From NCBI RefSeq assembly GCF_000427785.1, contig NZ_ATYR01000008.1:124001-188000 (forward strand): a stretch of DNA of 64,000 nt. The letters are read 5' to 3'. The translations under genes were made by a program, and so were the position numbers. Origin of the DNA: Massilia alkalitolerans DSM 17462 (GTDB lineage: Bacteria > Pseudomonadota > Gammaproteobacteria > Burkholderiales > Burkholderiaceae_D). The notes below the pieces were generated by a model that was not told the DNA's origin, did no database searches, and worked only from the letters and a program-made list of their open reading frames with translations. Positions 52,364 through 60,780 of this stretch are shown here, piece by piece. Position 1 is the first letter of the stretch. Each line of letters starts with the position of its first letter.

Positions 52364-54040
52364 ATGACTGAGCCAACCAACATCCTCGAACAATACGGAC
52401 CGCGCGAAGCCATGGAGTACGACGTGGTCATCGTCGGCGGCGGTCCCGCGGGCCTGTCGGCGGCGATCCGCCTCAAGCAGCTGGCGGCAGAGAAGGGACA
52501 AGAGGTCTCGGTCTGCGTGCTCGAGAAAGGCGGCGAGCTGGGTGCGCACATCCTGTCCGGCGCGGTCATGGACCCGATCGCCCTGAACGAGCTGATCCCG
52601 GACTGGAAGGAAAAAGGCGCGCCGCTGAACACCGCGGTGACCGAGGATCAGGTGCTGTTCCTCACCGAGACCAAAGCGATCAAGACGCCGAACTTCATGG
52701 TCCCGAAGATGCTGACCAACCACGGCAACTACGTGATCTCGCTGGCCAACGTGACGCGCTGGCTTGGACAACAGGCGGAAGCGCTGGGCGTCGAGATCTT
52801 CCCCGGCTTCCCGGCCGCCGAAGTGCTGTACAACGAGGACGGCTCGGTCAAGGGTGTCGCCACCGGCAACATGGGCGTCAAGCGCGACGGCGAGCCCGGC
52901 CCGGACTTCCAGCTCGGCATGGAGCTGCACGCCAAGTACACCCTGTTCGCGGAAGGCTCGCGCGGCCACCTCGGCAAGGCGCTGATGGCCAAGTATGACC
53001 TCAACAAGGGCAAGGACCCGCAGACCTACGGCATCGGCATCAAGGAACTGTGGGAGATCGATCCGAGCAAGCACAAGCCGGGCCTGGTGATCCACACCGC
53101 CGGCTGGCCGCTCGACAACGACACCTACGGCGGCTCCTTCCTGTACCACCTGGAGAACAACCAGGTGGCGGTCGGCTTCGTGGTGGGCCTGGCCTACCAG
53201 AACCCCTACCTGTCGCCCTACGAGGAGTTCCAGCGTTACAAGACGCACCCGGCGATCCGCCACTACTTCGAAGGCGGCAAGCGCATCTCGTACGGCGCGC
53301 GCGCCATCACCGCGGGCGGCCTGCAATCCCTGCCGAAGACCGTGTTCCCGGGCGGCGCGCTGATCGGCTGCGACGCCGGCTTCCTGAACACCAGCCGCAT
53401 CAAGGGCAGCCACGCCGCGATCAAGACCGGCATGCTGGCCGCGGAAAGCGCCTTTGCCGCGCTGGGCGAAGGCCGCCAGCACGACGAGCTGGCCTCCTAC
53501 CCGGCAGCGTTCGAGAAGAGCTGGCTGCACGAGGAACTGCACGTCGCGCGCAACTTCAAGCCGTGGATGAGCAAGGGCCTGTACATCGGCACCATCATGA
53601 CCGGCATCGACCAGATGGTCTTCCGCGGCAAGGCGCCGTGGACGCTGCACCATCAGCACGCCGACCATGAATGCCTGAAGCCTGCATCGCAATTCAAGCC
53701 GATCGCGTATCCGAAACCGGACGGCAAGCTGACCTTCGATCGCCTGTCCTCGGTGTTCATCTCGAACACCAACCACGCCGAAGACCAGCCGATCCACCTG
53801 ACGCTGAAGAACGCGGCCATCCCGGTGGACGTCAACCTGGCCAAGTACGCGGGCCCGGAACAGCGCTACTGCCCGGCCGGCGTGTACGAGTTCGTCAAGA
53901 CCGACGCTGGCCAGGACCGCCTGCAGATCAACGCTCAGAACTGCGTGCACTGCAAGACCTGCGACATCAAGGACCCGACCCAGAACATCGTCTGGGTGAC
54001 GCCGGAAGGCGGCGGCGGCCCGAACTACCCGAACATGTGA
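52364..54040 (+). CDS. Electron transfer flavoprotein-ubiquinone oxidoreductase
   Basis: Membrane-surface enzyme of 558 residues that passes electrons from ETF to ubiquinone during fatty and amino acid oxidation. The FAD fold [11 protein letters not shown] is at about 25-35, the quinone-binding part in the middle, and the C-terminal 4Fe-4S site uses Cys in RYCPAGVYE and [13 protein letters not shown]. Full length. The 165-bp gap to the divergent SDR gene is AT rich and must hold both promoters. Confidence 0.95.
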   Translation: MTEPTNILEQYGPREAMEYDVVIVGGGPAGLSAAIRLKQLAAEKGQEVSVCVLEKGGELGAHILSGAVMDPIALNELIPDWKEKGAPLNTAVTEDQVLFLTETKAIKTPNFMVPKMLTNHGNYVISLANVTRWLGQQAEALGVEIFPGFPAAEVLYNEDGSVKGVATGNMGVKRDGEPGPDFQLGMELHAKYTLFAEGSRGHLGKALMAKYDLNKGKDPQTYGIGIKELWEIDPSKHKPGLVIHTAGWPLDNDTYGGSFLYHLENNQVAVGFVVGLAYQNPYLSPYEEFQRYKTHPAIRHYFEGGKRISYGARAITAGGLQSLPKTVFPGGALIGCDAGFLNTSRIKGSHAAIKTGMLAAESAFAALGEGRQHDELASYPAAFEKSWLHEELHVARNFKPWMSKGLYIGTIMTGIDQMVFRGKAPWTLHHQHADHECLKPASQFKPIAYPKPDGKLTFDRLSSVFISNTNHAEDQPIHLTLKNAAIPVDVNLAKYAGPEQRYCPAGVYEFVKTDAGQDRLQINAQNCVHCKTCDIKDPTQNIVWVTPEGGGGPNYPNM

Positions 54041-54045
54041 TCGGG

Positions 54046-54990
54046 ATGCGGACCACGACATCGCGGCTGCGCGCCGCTGCCCTGGCCTGCGCGCTCGCCC
54101 TGCCCTTGGCCGCGCAAGCGGCCGACGAAGGCGTGAAGAGTGCCGCCCTGCTCGACCATGGCTGGTGGATCGATGCGGACCTGACATACCTGACGGCCAG
54201 CGGACAGGACCTCAAGCTCGACGTCTACCTTCCGGCGAAGAAGAGCGACAAGCCGCTGCCCGTGGTGATGTACTTCCACGGCGGCGGCTGGGTAGCCGGC
54301 CGGCGCGAAGGCGCGGCGCTGTCCGCCATGCCCTACATGGAGATGGGTTTCGCCTTCGTGAACGTCAGCTACCGGCTGGCGAAGGTGGCGCCCGCCCCGG
54401 CCGCGGTCGAAGACACGCTGTGCGCGCTGCAGTGGCTCGGGCGCAATGCGAAGAAGTACAACTTCGACCTGTCCAGGGTGGTCACCACGGGCGACTCGGC
54501 GGGCGGCCACCTGGCCCTTGCCACGGCCATGATCCCGGCCGATTCGCCGCTCACCCGCCAGTGCGCGGCCAACGAGCCGAGCTGGAGCGGACCGTACCAG
54601 AACGTGGCGCCGAAGGTGGCGGCGGTAATCAACTGGTATGGCATCACCGACGTCGCCGACATGCTGCAAGGCCCGAACGTGCGCTCATATGCGGTGGCCT
54701 GGTTCGGCAGGATGCCGGAGTCCGAGCGCCAGGCGCTGGCGCGCGCGGTGTCGCCGCTGAGCCATGTGCGCGCGGGCGGGCCGGCCGTGCTCACCATCCA
54801 TGGCGATGCCGATCCGCTGGTGCCGTATGCGCATGGCGTGCGGCTGAAGGAGGCGCTCGACAAGGCGGGCGTGCGTAACGTCCTGCACACCATCAAGGGC
54901 GGCGGCCACGGCGGTTTCACGGCCGAGCAGCACGTCGGCGCCTACAGCGCGGCGCATGGGTTCCTGCACGGGCTCGGCATCGCACCCTGA
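54046..54990 (+). CDS. Secreted alpha/beta hydrolase (esterase)
   Basis: A 314-residue hydrolase with a signal peptide (1-26, cleavage after AQA). It has the oxyanion motif HGGGW, the nucleophile elbow GDSAGG, acid Asp in HGDADPLVP and His in GGHGGF, so the hormone-sensitive-lipase-like triad is complete. The pattern is that of BD-FAE/esterase proteins. It starts five bases after the ETF-QO stop, but the functional link is not clear. Confidence 0.87.
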   Translation: MRTTTSRLRAAALACALALPLAAQAADEGVKSAALLDHGWWIDADLTYLTASGQDLKLDVYLPAKKSDKPLPVVMYFHGGGWVAGRREGAALSAMPYMEMGFAFVNVSYRLAKVAPAPAAVEDTLCALQWLGRNAKKYNFDLSRVVTTGDSAGGHLALATAMIPADSPLTRQCAANEPSWSGPYQNVAPKVAAVINWYGITDVADMLQGPNVRSYAVAWFGRMPESERQALARAVSPLSHVRAGGPAVLTIHGDADPLVPYAHGVRLKEALDKAGVRNVLHTIKGGGHGGFTAEQHVGAYSAAHGFLHGLGIAP

Positions 54991-55055
54991 GCGCCCTTTC
55001 CCTGGCAATCGGCCTAAGATGTGGCTTCCACCACATCTGAAGCAAGGAGGCCACC

Positions 55056-55232
55056 ATGCCTGAAAACAAGGATACCGGGGACAGGAGCCTGAGCGACGTC
55101 CAGCTCGACGACTTCGACGTGAACCGCCAGCGCGAACGGCTGGAACGCAGCCGCCCGGGCAATCTGCAATCGGACCAGCATAAGGGTTCGCAACAGTCCG
55201 GCGAGGGAACGCAGCAGCAGGAAAAACGCTAG
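55056..55232 (+). CDS. Small hydrophilic protein, 58 residues (Q-rich family member 1)
   Basis: Encodes MPENKDTGDRSLSDVQLD and so on, ending GSQQSGEGTQQQEKR. The ribosome-binding site AAGGAGG is perfect. The protein has no hydrophobic segment and almost no aromatic residues, so it should be disordered. Its start (M-x-ENK) and its Gln/Ser/Gly end resemble the next two genes, of which it looks like a shorter relative. No known family. Confidence 0.75.
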   Translation: MPENKDTGDRSLSDVQLDDFDVNRQRERLERSRPGNLQSDQHKGSQQSGEGTQQQEKR

Positions 55233-55359
55233 CCAAGCCCCCTCCATTTACTGATGACTTTGTACGGGCCGTCCTACGACGGCTCATGCCCCATTCCGAT
55301 TGTCTGCTTCCGCCGAGGGGTTATCATGGCCCCATCGACACTCAAACAAGGAGACTGGT

Positions 55360-55782
55360 ATGGGTGAAAACAAAGGACATGGCGTCAAAGGGCCGCGCCA
55401 CGACGATGACGTGGACGACCTGAGCATGAATACCGCGAGCGGCAAACCCGCCCAGGGCGGCCAGCAACAGTCCGGCAACATGCAATCGGGACAGCAGCAA
55501 GGCAGTATGCAATCCGGGCAGCAGCAGGGCAGTCGGCAGTCTGGCCAGCAGGGTGGCAGCCAGCAATCGGGACAGCAGCAACAAGGTAGTCAGCAATCGG
55601 GGCAGCAACAAGGGAGCCGCCAGTCGGGCCAGGGTGGGAGCCAGCAAAGCGGAGGGCAACACGCCTCCGGCGGCACGCCGGCACTCGATGACCTGGGTTC
55701 GCGCCAGGGTGAATCCGCCAAGGATGCATCGCAGGCCTGGAGCCAGGACAACAGCATCGACAAGCAACGCGGCAATCGTTAA
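55360..55782 (+). CDS. Glutamine/serine/glycine-repeat protein, 140 residues (member 2)
   Basis: Starts MGENKGHGVKGPRHDDDVDD, then about seven imperfect nine-residue units of the form QSGQQQGS(M/R/Q) (about 36-105), then GGQHASGGTPALDDLG and RQGESA, then a polar end. No signal peptide and no hydrophobic segment, so it is probably cytoplasmic and disordered. AAGGAGA precedes ATG 55360. The conserved C-terminal motif is shared with member 3, showing common descent and conserved use. Function unknown; it resembles hydrophilins in composition only. Confidence 0.85.
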   Translation: MGENKGHGVKGPRHDDDVDDLSMNTASGKPAQGGQQQSGNMQSGQQQGSMQSGQQQGSRQSGQQGGSQQSGQQQQGSQQSGQQQGSRQSGQGGSQQSGGQHASGGTPALDDLGSRQGESAKDASQAWSQDNSIDKQRGNR

Positions 55783-55820
55783 CCCCGGGCGCCGCTGAGC
55801 GCTCTTTACCTCGCAGTACG

Positions 55821-55855
55821 ACGCGCACCGGCAAGCCAGGCTTGCCGGTGCGCGT
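55821..55855 (+). other. Perfect 17-bp hairpin between Q-rich genes 2 and 3
   Basis: Arms of 17 bases (ACGCGCACCGGCAAGCC and its exact complement) separated by one base, about 40 bases after the stop of member 2. No T-run follows. It may act as a stability hairpin or a weak terminator. Confidence 0.6.
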
Positions 55856-55992
55856 TCGCATTGGGCCGTCCTTTCTTTCCTGTCGGCGAGAGCGTCCGAA
55901 CGGTCCTACGTCCCCTCCTCCCTTGCTCCGATTGCCGATGTCAGCAGGAGGACTAAGATGGTGTCTCGACAATCTTCGATGAGGAGACCATC

Positions 55993-56397
55993 ATGAAGGA
56001 GCAGCAAAACCAGAAGCAGTCGCAACCGGATAATTCGCAAGCGGACCCGAGCAAGGACCTGGTTTCCGCGGCCGGCCAGGGCCAGCGCGAGGGCAACCAG
56101 CAGTCAGGCGGCCAGCAGTCCGGCCAGCAGCAGATGGGCCAACAGGGCGGCCAGCAGCAAGGCCAGCAATCGGGTAGCCAGCAGCAAGGCCAGCAATCGG
56201 GTAGCCAGCAGCAAGGCCAGCAATCGGGTAGCCAGCAGCAAGGCCAGCAACAGGGCAACCAGCAGCAAGGCGGTGGCCAGCACGCTTCCGGCGGGACCCC
56301 GGCTCTGGATGACCTGGGCGGCCAACGTCAGGGCGAAAGCGCCCAGCAAGCCGCCGACGCCTTCCAGCAGCAGGACCAGCAGCGCGGCAAGCGCTGA
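55993..56397 (+). CDS. Glutamine/glycine-repeat protein, 134 residues (member 3)
   Basis: Starts MKEQQNQKQSQPDNSQADPS, then a long repeat region (about 36-92) with three exact QQQGQQSGS units, then GGGQHASGGTPALDDLG, RQGESA and a QQQDQQRGKR end. Gln makes up more than a third of the residues. It has no membrane segment, signal peptide or Cys. GAGGAG lies before the ATG. Shared C-terminal motif with member 2; convergent with the ABC permease gene. Confidence 0.85.
   Translation: MKEQQNQKQSQPDNSQADPSKDLVSAAGQGQREGNQQSGGQQSGQQQMGQQGGQQQGQQSGSQQQGQQSGSQQQGQQSGSQQQGQQQGNQQQGGGQHASGGTPALDDLGGQRQGESAQQAADAFQQQDQQRGKR
56152..56250 (+). repeat. 27-bp tandem repeat within Q-rich gene 3
   Basis: Three identical 27-base units (56152-56178, 56179-56205, 56206-56232) followed by 18 bases of a fourth. 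Each encodes QQQGQQSGS. The exact identity at third codon positions shows recent tandem duplication, so length may vary between strains. Confidence 0.92.
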
Positions 56398-56427
56398 GTG
56401 CCCCCGCGCCCGCGTGCCGGCCCCTGG

Positions 56428-57090
56428 TCAGCGCGCGGCGTGCGCGCGGTTCAGGCGCCGCTCCGCGCGGCGCTGGATCGCTTCGAAGAACAGGCTCAAG
56501 GCCCAGTAGATGCAGGCCGCCGCAAGATACAGCGGCAGTGGCTGGAAGCTCACCGCAATGACTTCCTTGGTCGCGAGCATCAGTTCGGTCATGGTGATCA
56601 CCGACACCAGCGAGGTGTCCTTGATCAGGCTGATGAGCGTGTTGCTCATCGAGGGCACCGCGATGCGCAGCGCCTGCGGCATGACGATGTGCTGCAGGGT
56701 CTGCCAGTAGCCCAGTCCCAGGCTGAAGCTCGCGCGCCACTGCCCTTCGCTGACGGCGCGGATCGCACCGCGCAGGCTTTCCGACAGGTAGGCGCCCGCG
56801 TTCAGCGACAGCGCCAGCACCCCCGCCGTCACCGGCGTGAATTCGATGCCGACGCTCGGCAAGCCATAGTAGATGACGAAGATCTGCACCAGCAGCGGCG
56901 TGCCGCGCATGAGGCTCACGTACAGGCTCGCCGGCAGGCGCACGGCGGCCCAGGGAGCGATGCGCATCAGCGCCACCGGCAGGCCGATCGCCAGCCCGCC
57001 GATCATCGAGGCCACCGCGAACAGCAGGGTGTAGCCGGCGCCCGTCAACAGGGTCGGCGCCGCTTCGCGCAGCAGCGCGATCAACTCCAC
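56428..57090 (-). CDS. Amino acid ABC transporter permease
   Basis: HisM/GlnP-type permease of 220 residues with about five membrane segments and the conserved loop SLGLGYWQTLQHIVMPQALRIAVP that contacts the ATPase. RGTPLLVQIFVIYY is the N-terminal mark. It follows the binding-protein gene by ten bases. The family moves polar amino acids or cystine. No ATPase gene is next to it. Confidence 0.9.
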   Translation of the reverse strand: MELIALLREAAPTLLTGAGYTLLFAVASMIGGLAIGLPVALMRIAPWAAVRLPASLYVSLMRGTPLLVQIFVIYYGLPSVGIEFTPVTAGVLALSLNAGAYLSESLRGAIRAVSEGQWRASFSLGLGYWQTLQHIVMPQALRIAVPSMSNTLISLIKDTSLVSVITMTELMLATKEVIAVSFQPLPLYLAAACIYWALSLFFEAIQRRAERRLNRAHAAR

Positions 57091-57100
57091 GCGACCGCCA

Positions 57101-57910
57101 TTATTGGGCCGGGCGGCTGGCGTCGGTGCCGAACCACTTGAGCGACATCGCCTTCAGGGTGCCGTCGGCGGCCGCGTCCGCGAGGATCTTGTCGACCGCC
57201 GCCTTGAACTGCGGATTGCCCTTGCGGAAGGGGATGCCCATGCGCTCGGGCGCACCGACCAGTGCGCCGGCCTTGATCGGCAGCTGCGAATGCTGCAGCA
57301 GGTAAGCCACCATCAGGCTGTCGTTGAGCGCCGCATCGATGCGCCCGAAGGCCAGGTCCTGCAGGTTCTCGGGCGCGGCCGGATAGCTCTTGACCTCGAT
57401 GCCCGGCACCGCCTTGGCCTGCTGCTCGAACACGCTGCCCTGCCCCACGCCGACCTTCTTGCCTTTCAGGTCGTTCAGGCTGGCGTAGCTGGCGCGGTCG
57501 TTCTTGCGCACGATGAGCTGCGGGAAGGAATAGGTATAGGGGCGCGAGAAATCGAAGGCCTGCTCGCGCCTGGGCGTGATGCCGACCTGGCTGACGATCA
57601 CGTCGTACTTGCCGGCGGCCAGGCCGGCGAGGATCGCGGCCCACTCGGTGGTGACGAATTCCGGTTTGACGCCCAGCTTGCTCGCGACCAGGCGCGCGAC
57701 GTCGACGTCGTAGCCGGCCAGCTTGCCGGTCTTCGGGTCCTTGAAGTTGAAGGGAGGGTAGGTGCCTTCCATCGCGATGAGCAGGGTGCCGCGCGCCTTC
57801 GCGTCCGTCAGCAGGTCGGCCGCCCCTGCCGGCGCCAGTGCCGACAGCGAGGCGACCAGCGCCAGGCCAAGTAGGGCACGGCGTGCCACGGTGGTCGAAT
57901 GCTTGCCCAT
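57101..57910 (-). CDS. Amino acid ABC transporter substrate-binding protein
   Basis: Periplasmic binding protein of 269 residues, signal peptide to about 30 (cleavage after AGA). It has EGTYPPFNFKDPKTGKLAGYDVDVARLVA, the ligand Arg segment ITPRREQAFDFSRPY and VGVGQGS. It belongs to the cluster 3 group for polar amino acids or cystine. ATG 57910 is preferred over a TTG just upstream, with GGAGA in front. It is paired with the permease gene. Confidence 0.9.
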   Translation of the reverse strand: MGKHSTTVARRALLGLALVASLSALAPAGAADLLTDAKARGTLLIAMEGTYPPFNFKDPKTGKLAGYDVDVARLVASKLGVKPEFVTTEWAAILAGLAAGKYDVIVSQVGITPRREQAFDFSRPYTYSFPQLIVRKNDRASYASLNDLKGKKVGVGQGSVFEQQAKAVPGIEVKSYPAAPENLQDLAFGRIDAALNDSLMVAYLLQHSQLPIKAGALVGAPERMGIPFRKGNPQFKAAVDKILADAAADGTLKAMSLKWFGTDASRPAQ

Positions 57911-58007
57911 CAAATCGTCTCCATCCCTAGTCGAGCTGACTTTATAACCGAAAGCCGTGCCGGCGGGAAGCGCCGCGGGTTGCTTGGAACCTGACCGGAA
58001 TAGGTTC

Positions 58008-58412
58008 TTAGTACCTGCGGCCGCGCGCTCCGAAGGGGTGGCCGACCACCAGCGTGGTGCTCAGGACCAGCGTGGACAGGCCGAGGATCAGCTGCACCAG
58101 CTTGTCGTCCGGGAGCACCCAGAGCTGCCCGCGCGGCGGCTCGGCGCCGGTGGCCGCGATGATCAGGGGTGCGATCCAGTCGGCCTCGGGTTCGACGTCG
58201 AGGATCACCGCATCGCCGGTCGTCTGCATGGTCACGTTGCCGCCCTCGGCCAAGGTGAAGCAGATGCCGACGCCGGTCTCGGTCGGCTTGACCAGCTCCT
58301 GCAGGGCGCGGTTGTGCTCGTCGATCCAGAGTTCGACGTCCTGCGGGGTCTCCAATGCGGTCCAGGGACGGGGGCGGAAGCGCGGCTGCGGGGTATCGGG
58401 TGGCAGGTTCAT
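58008..58412 (-). CDS. Hypothetical protein, 134 residues
   Basis: Soluble-looking protein with a proline-rich start (PPDTPQPRFRPRP), an alpha/beta middle (GVGICFTLAEGGNVTMQTTGDAVILDVEPEADWIAPLI) and one hydrophobic segment near the end (about 108-124). No family is recognised. It lies 97 bp before the ABC binding-protein gene and 32 bp after the methyltransferase gene on the same strand. Confidence 0.6.
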   Translation of the reverse strand: MNLPPDTPQPRFRPRPWTALETPQDVELWIDEHNRALQELVKPTETGVGICFTLAEGGNVTMQTTGDAVILDVEPEADWIAPLIIAATGAEPPRGQLWVLPDDKLVQLILGLSTLVLSTTLVVGHPFGARGRRY

Positions 58413-58444
58413 GTGATGCGGGCAAAAGCGGAACGAGCCGTATT

Positions 58445-59113
58445 TTACGCCAGCCGGCCGACGAGGATCAGCGACACCGGCTTGCCGCTGTCCGGATGGA
58501 GCGGTTCGCGCATCTCGACCACGCGCAGGCCGTGTTCCTCGAACAGCGCGAGCCAGCTCGAGACCGTACGGAAGTACCAGGGCGCCGGATCGGTGAAGTC
58601 GCTGCTGAAACCGGCCCAGCTGCCATCGCGCCAGCCGTCGGCATAGGGGGCGTCGCCGCAGGCCATGAGCGGGTGCACGGTCTGCACGATCAGCAGCCCG
58701 CCGGGCCGCAGGTAGGTCGGCGCGGCACGCAGCAGCCCGCGCACGGCCTCGTCGCCGATCAGCGAAAAGTTACAGACCGCCACGTCGCCGGCCAGCGCCA
58801 GCTGGCCGGCGGCGATCTCTTCGTAGCTCAGCTGGCGGAACTCGCCGCCGCCTGCCTTCCTCGCCTGCTCGACCAGGCCGGCGCTCGCATCGACACCCAG
58901 CATCGCCACTTCGGGCAGTGCCCGCACCAGCCAGCCTTCGCCGCAGCCGAGATCGACGCCGGTCGCCGGCGCATACGCGCGCACGGTGTCGACGATCGCA
59001 GCGTTGGTGACCAGCACGCGCGACGCGATCTCGCCTCCCCGCACGGCGGCGGTCCAGGGATCGGTGTTGCGCGACCATGAATCGATGATGGATGCGTCGG
59101 TATGGGCAGTCAT
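58445..59113 (-). CDS. Class I SAM-dependent methyltransferase
   Basis: A 222-residue methyltransferase. VDLGCGEGWLVRAL (about 52-65) is the SAM motif I, followed by GVDASAGLVEQAR and GLLIVQTVHPL. No membrane or targeting signal. ATG 59113 was chosen with GGAGA before it. The substrate cannot be told from the sequence or neighbours; small-molecule or quinone-like methylation is common in this group. Confidence 0.85.
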   Translation of the reverse strand: MTAHTDASIIDSWSRNTDPWTAAVRGGEIASRVLVTNAAIVDTVRAYAPATGVDLGCGEGWLVRALPEVAMLGVDASAGLVEQARKAGGGEFRQLSYEEIAAGQLALAGDVAVCNFSLIGDEAVRGLLRAAPTYLRPGGLLIVQTVHPLMACGDAPYADGWRDGSWAGFSSDFTDPAPWYFRTVSSWLALFEEHGLRVVEMREPLHPDSGKPVSLILVGRLA

Positions 59114-59173
59114 GCGGTCTCCTCGGTTGGCCGCATTATCGCCTACCGCAGAAAATACGGCACGCAACGATGT

Positions 59174-59635
59174 TCACTTGACGTCGAGGGTCACTAGGCG
59201 CACCTTGACATCCTCGCCATCGACCAGCAACTCACCGACCGAGATCGGCAGCGTGAAGCGCCGCCGTCCCGCGCTACCCGGGTTCACGTACAGCACGCCG
59301 CCCTGTTCGCTGCACAGCGGCTTGTGCGAATGGCCCGACACCACCACGCGCATGCCCTCGCCGGCCGGATCGAGCGGCAATTCCTTGAAGTCGTGGATCA
59401 CGTAGATGGCGACCTGCCCCAGCCGCAGGATGGCGGTCTCGGGAATCTCGCGCGCCCAGGCGCCGCGGTCGTTATTGCCGCGCACGATAGTCAGCGGCGC
59501 GATCGCCGCCAATGGCGGAAGGATCTCGGGGCCGGTGATGTCGCCGGCGTGGATGATATGGTCGCTGCCCCGGAGGAAGTCGAGCGCCTCCGGGCGCAGC
59601 AACCCGTGCGTGTCGGAAATCAGCCCGACGCGCAT
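59174..59635 (-). CDS. YfcE/MJ0936-type metallophosphoesterase
   Basis: Phosphodiesterase of 153 residues. The metal motifs are all there: LISDTHG, HAGDITG, RGNND, and the late HDF...SGHSHKP. Family members hydrolyse model phosphodiesters with Mn; the natural substrate is unknown. It starts five bases after the DUF378 gene ends. Confidence 0.9.
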   Translation of the reverse strand: MRVGLISDTHGLLRPEALDFLRGSDHIIHAGDITGPEILPPLAAIAPLTIVRGNNDRGAWAREIPETAILRLGQVAIYVIHDFKELPLDPAGEGMRVVVSGHSHKPLCSEQGGVLYVNPGSAGRRRFTLPISVGELLVDGEDVKVRLVTLDVK

Positions 59636-59640
59636 GTCGC

Positions 59641-59934
59641 TCAGCTCGAGCGCTTGCTGCCGGCCATCTTGGCAGTGGTGTAGATCGAGTACAGCGCCGC
59701 CAGGCCCACCACCACGTAGACGATACGCGTTGCCGGGCTGCCCGGGCCGAAGATGGTGGCGACCATGTCGACATCGAACAGGCCGACCATCGCCCAATTC
59801 AGGCCACCGACGATCAGGAGCGCCATTGCCAGGTAGTCGAGTGCCGACATGGCGGAACGCCCATGCGCATGCATGGAAGTGCGCCGTTCGCCCATCGTCC
59901 TGCGGTCCATGGTGGGAGTATTCATCGTTGCCAT
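59641..59934 (-). CDS. DUF378 small membrane protein
   Basis: A 97-residue protein with two membrane segments: YLAMALLIVGGLNWAMVGLF and IVYVVVGLAALYSIY, the DUF378 pattern GGLNWxxVGLF. The N-terminal 30 residues are polar, Met and Thr rich, and absent in many relatives. ATG 59934 is favoured, five bases after AGGAGG; other ATGs nearby are possible. Role unknown. Upstream of the phosphoesterase in one transcript. Confidence 0.85.
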   Translation of the reverse strand: MATMNTPTMDRRTMGERRTSMHAHGRSAMSALDYLAMALLIVGGLNWAMVGLFDVDMVATIFGPGSPATRIVYVVVGLAALYSIYTTAKMAGSKRSS

Positions 59935-60056
59935 CATTGCCTCCTTGGAAAAGCAATACCGATAAACCAGGGCGGCCGCCCTGGCTGTGACAACTCATAC
60001 TAGCCGAAGTTCGATGCCGAGGACGCACCGATCGGCGCGCGTCAAGCGCGGCCGGG

Positions 60057-60692
60057 TCAGCCCTTCCAGGTGCGATTCAGTCCGGTATCGGCGTGGATCC
60101 AGCCGCCTTTCGGGCCGGCACGGTAGTAATAGCCGACACCGCCCTGGCGGAAGCTGCGGATCAGGCCGCCGAGCACTTCCTCGCTCAGGCTGGCGATGCG
60201 GATGTCCGCCGCCTTGCCCACCATGTGCAGGGACTTGCGCGCCGCCGGGACGCCCTCCTCGACCAGGCGCCGGTTCGAGGCTTCGGTGCGGTAGCCGGAC
60301 AGGATCTCGAGCGGCTGGGTCATGCCGTAGCGCGCGATGAAGGCCTGGGTGCCCCACAGGATCTCGAACAGCTTGGGATCGATCGGCGCCGACGCGCGGC
60401 CGTTTACGTCGCGCAGGATATGGCACAGCTCCTGGTAGGCGGAATCGATGATCTCACCGTCCTTCCAGTACAGCACCTTGGCGCGCTCGCCGCTTTGCGG
60501 GCGCACCAGCGACAGGGTACGCGGTTTGATCCAGAAATCGATGTCCAGCAGCTGGGCATCGAACAGGTCGGGCGGGGGTTCCAGGTCGGTCGTCTGGGCC
60601 GCGGCCATGGCCGGGACCAGCAGTGGGGAACCCAGGGTGCCCAACGCACAGAGCCGGGCACTTTGTTGCAGGAAATCTCTACGTGAAGCCAT
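60057..60692 (-). CDS. DUF882/M15-type peptidoglycan hydrolase-like protein with Tat signal
   Basis: A 211-residue exported protein with a twin-arginine signal (ASRRDFLQQSARL) and cleavage near AAA-Q33. The M15-like zinc domain shows SGYRTEASN, HMVGKAADIR and the final WIHADTG, which hold the two His and the Asp ligands of the YcbK group. It likely acts on cell wall peptides in the periplasm. A lone gene, with no L,D-transpeptidase next to it. Confidence 0.88.
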   Translation of the reverse strand: MASRRDFLQQSARLCALGTLGSPLLVPAMAAAQTTDLEPPPDLFDAQLLDIDFWIKPRTLSLVRPQSGERAKVLYWKDGEIIDSAYQELCHILRDVNGRASAPIDPKLFEILWGTQAFIARYGMTQPLEILSGYRTEASNRRLVEEGVPAARKSLHMVGKAADIRIASLSEEVLGGLIRSFRQGGVGYYYRAGPKGGWIHADTGLNRTWKG

Positions 60693-60780
60693 AACAAGCG
60701 AACTCAGCCAAATGAGGCGCTTACTATATCGCAAGCTTCTCCTGCACAAAAGAAGAGTTTGTCAAGATTGTTGCGGGGGC

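Noticed and set aside
56152-56250. Regular short repeats that might be taken for a CRISPR array
   Set aside because: Units abut without spacers, are in frame and encode QQQGQQSGS inside a coding gene.
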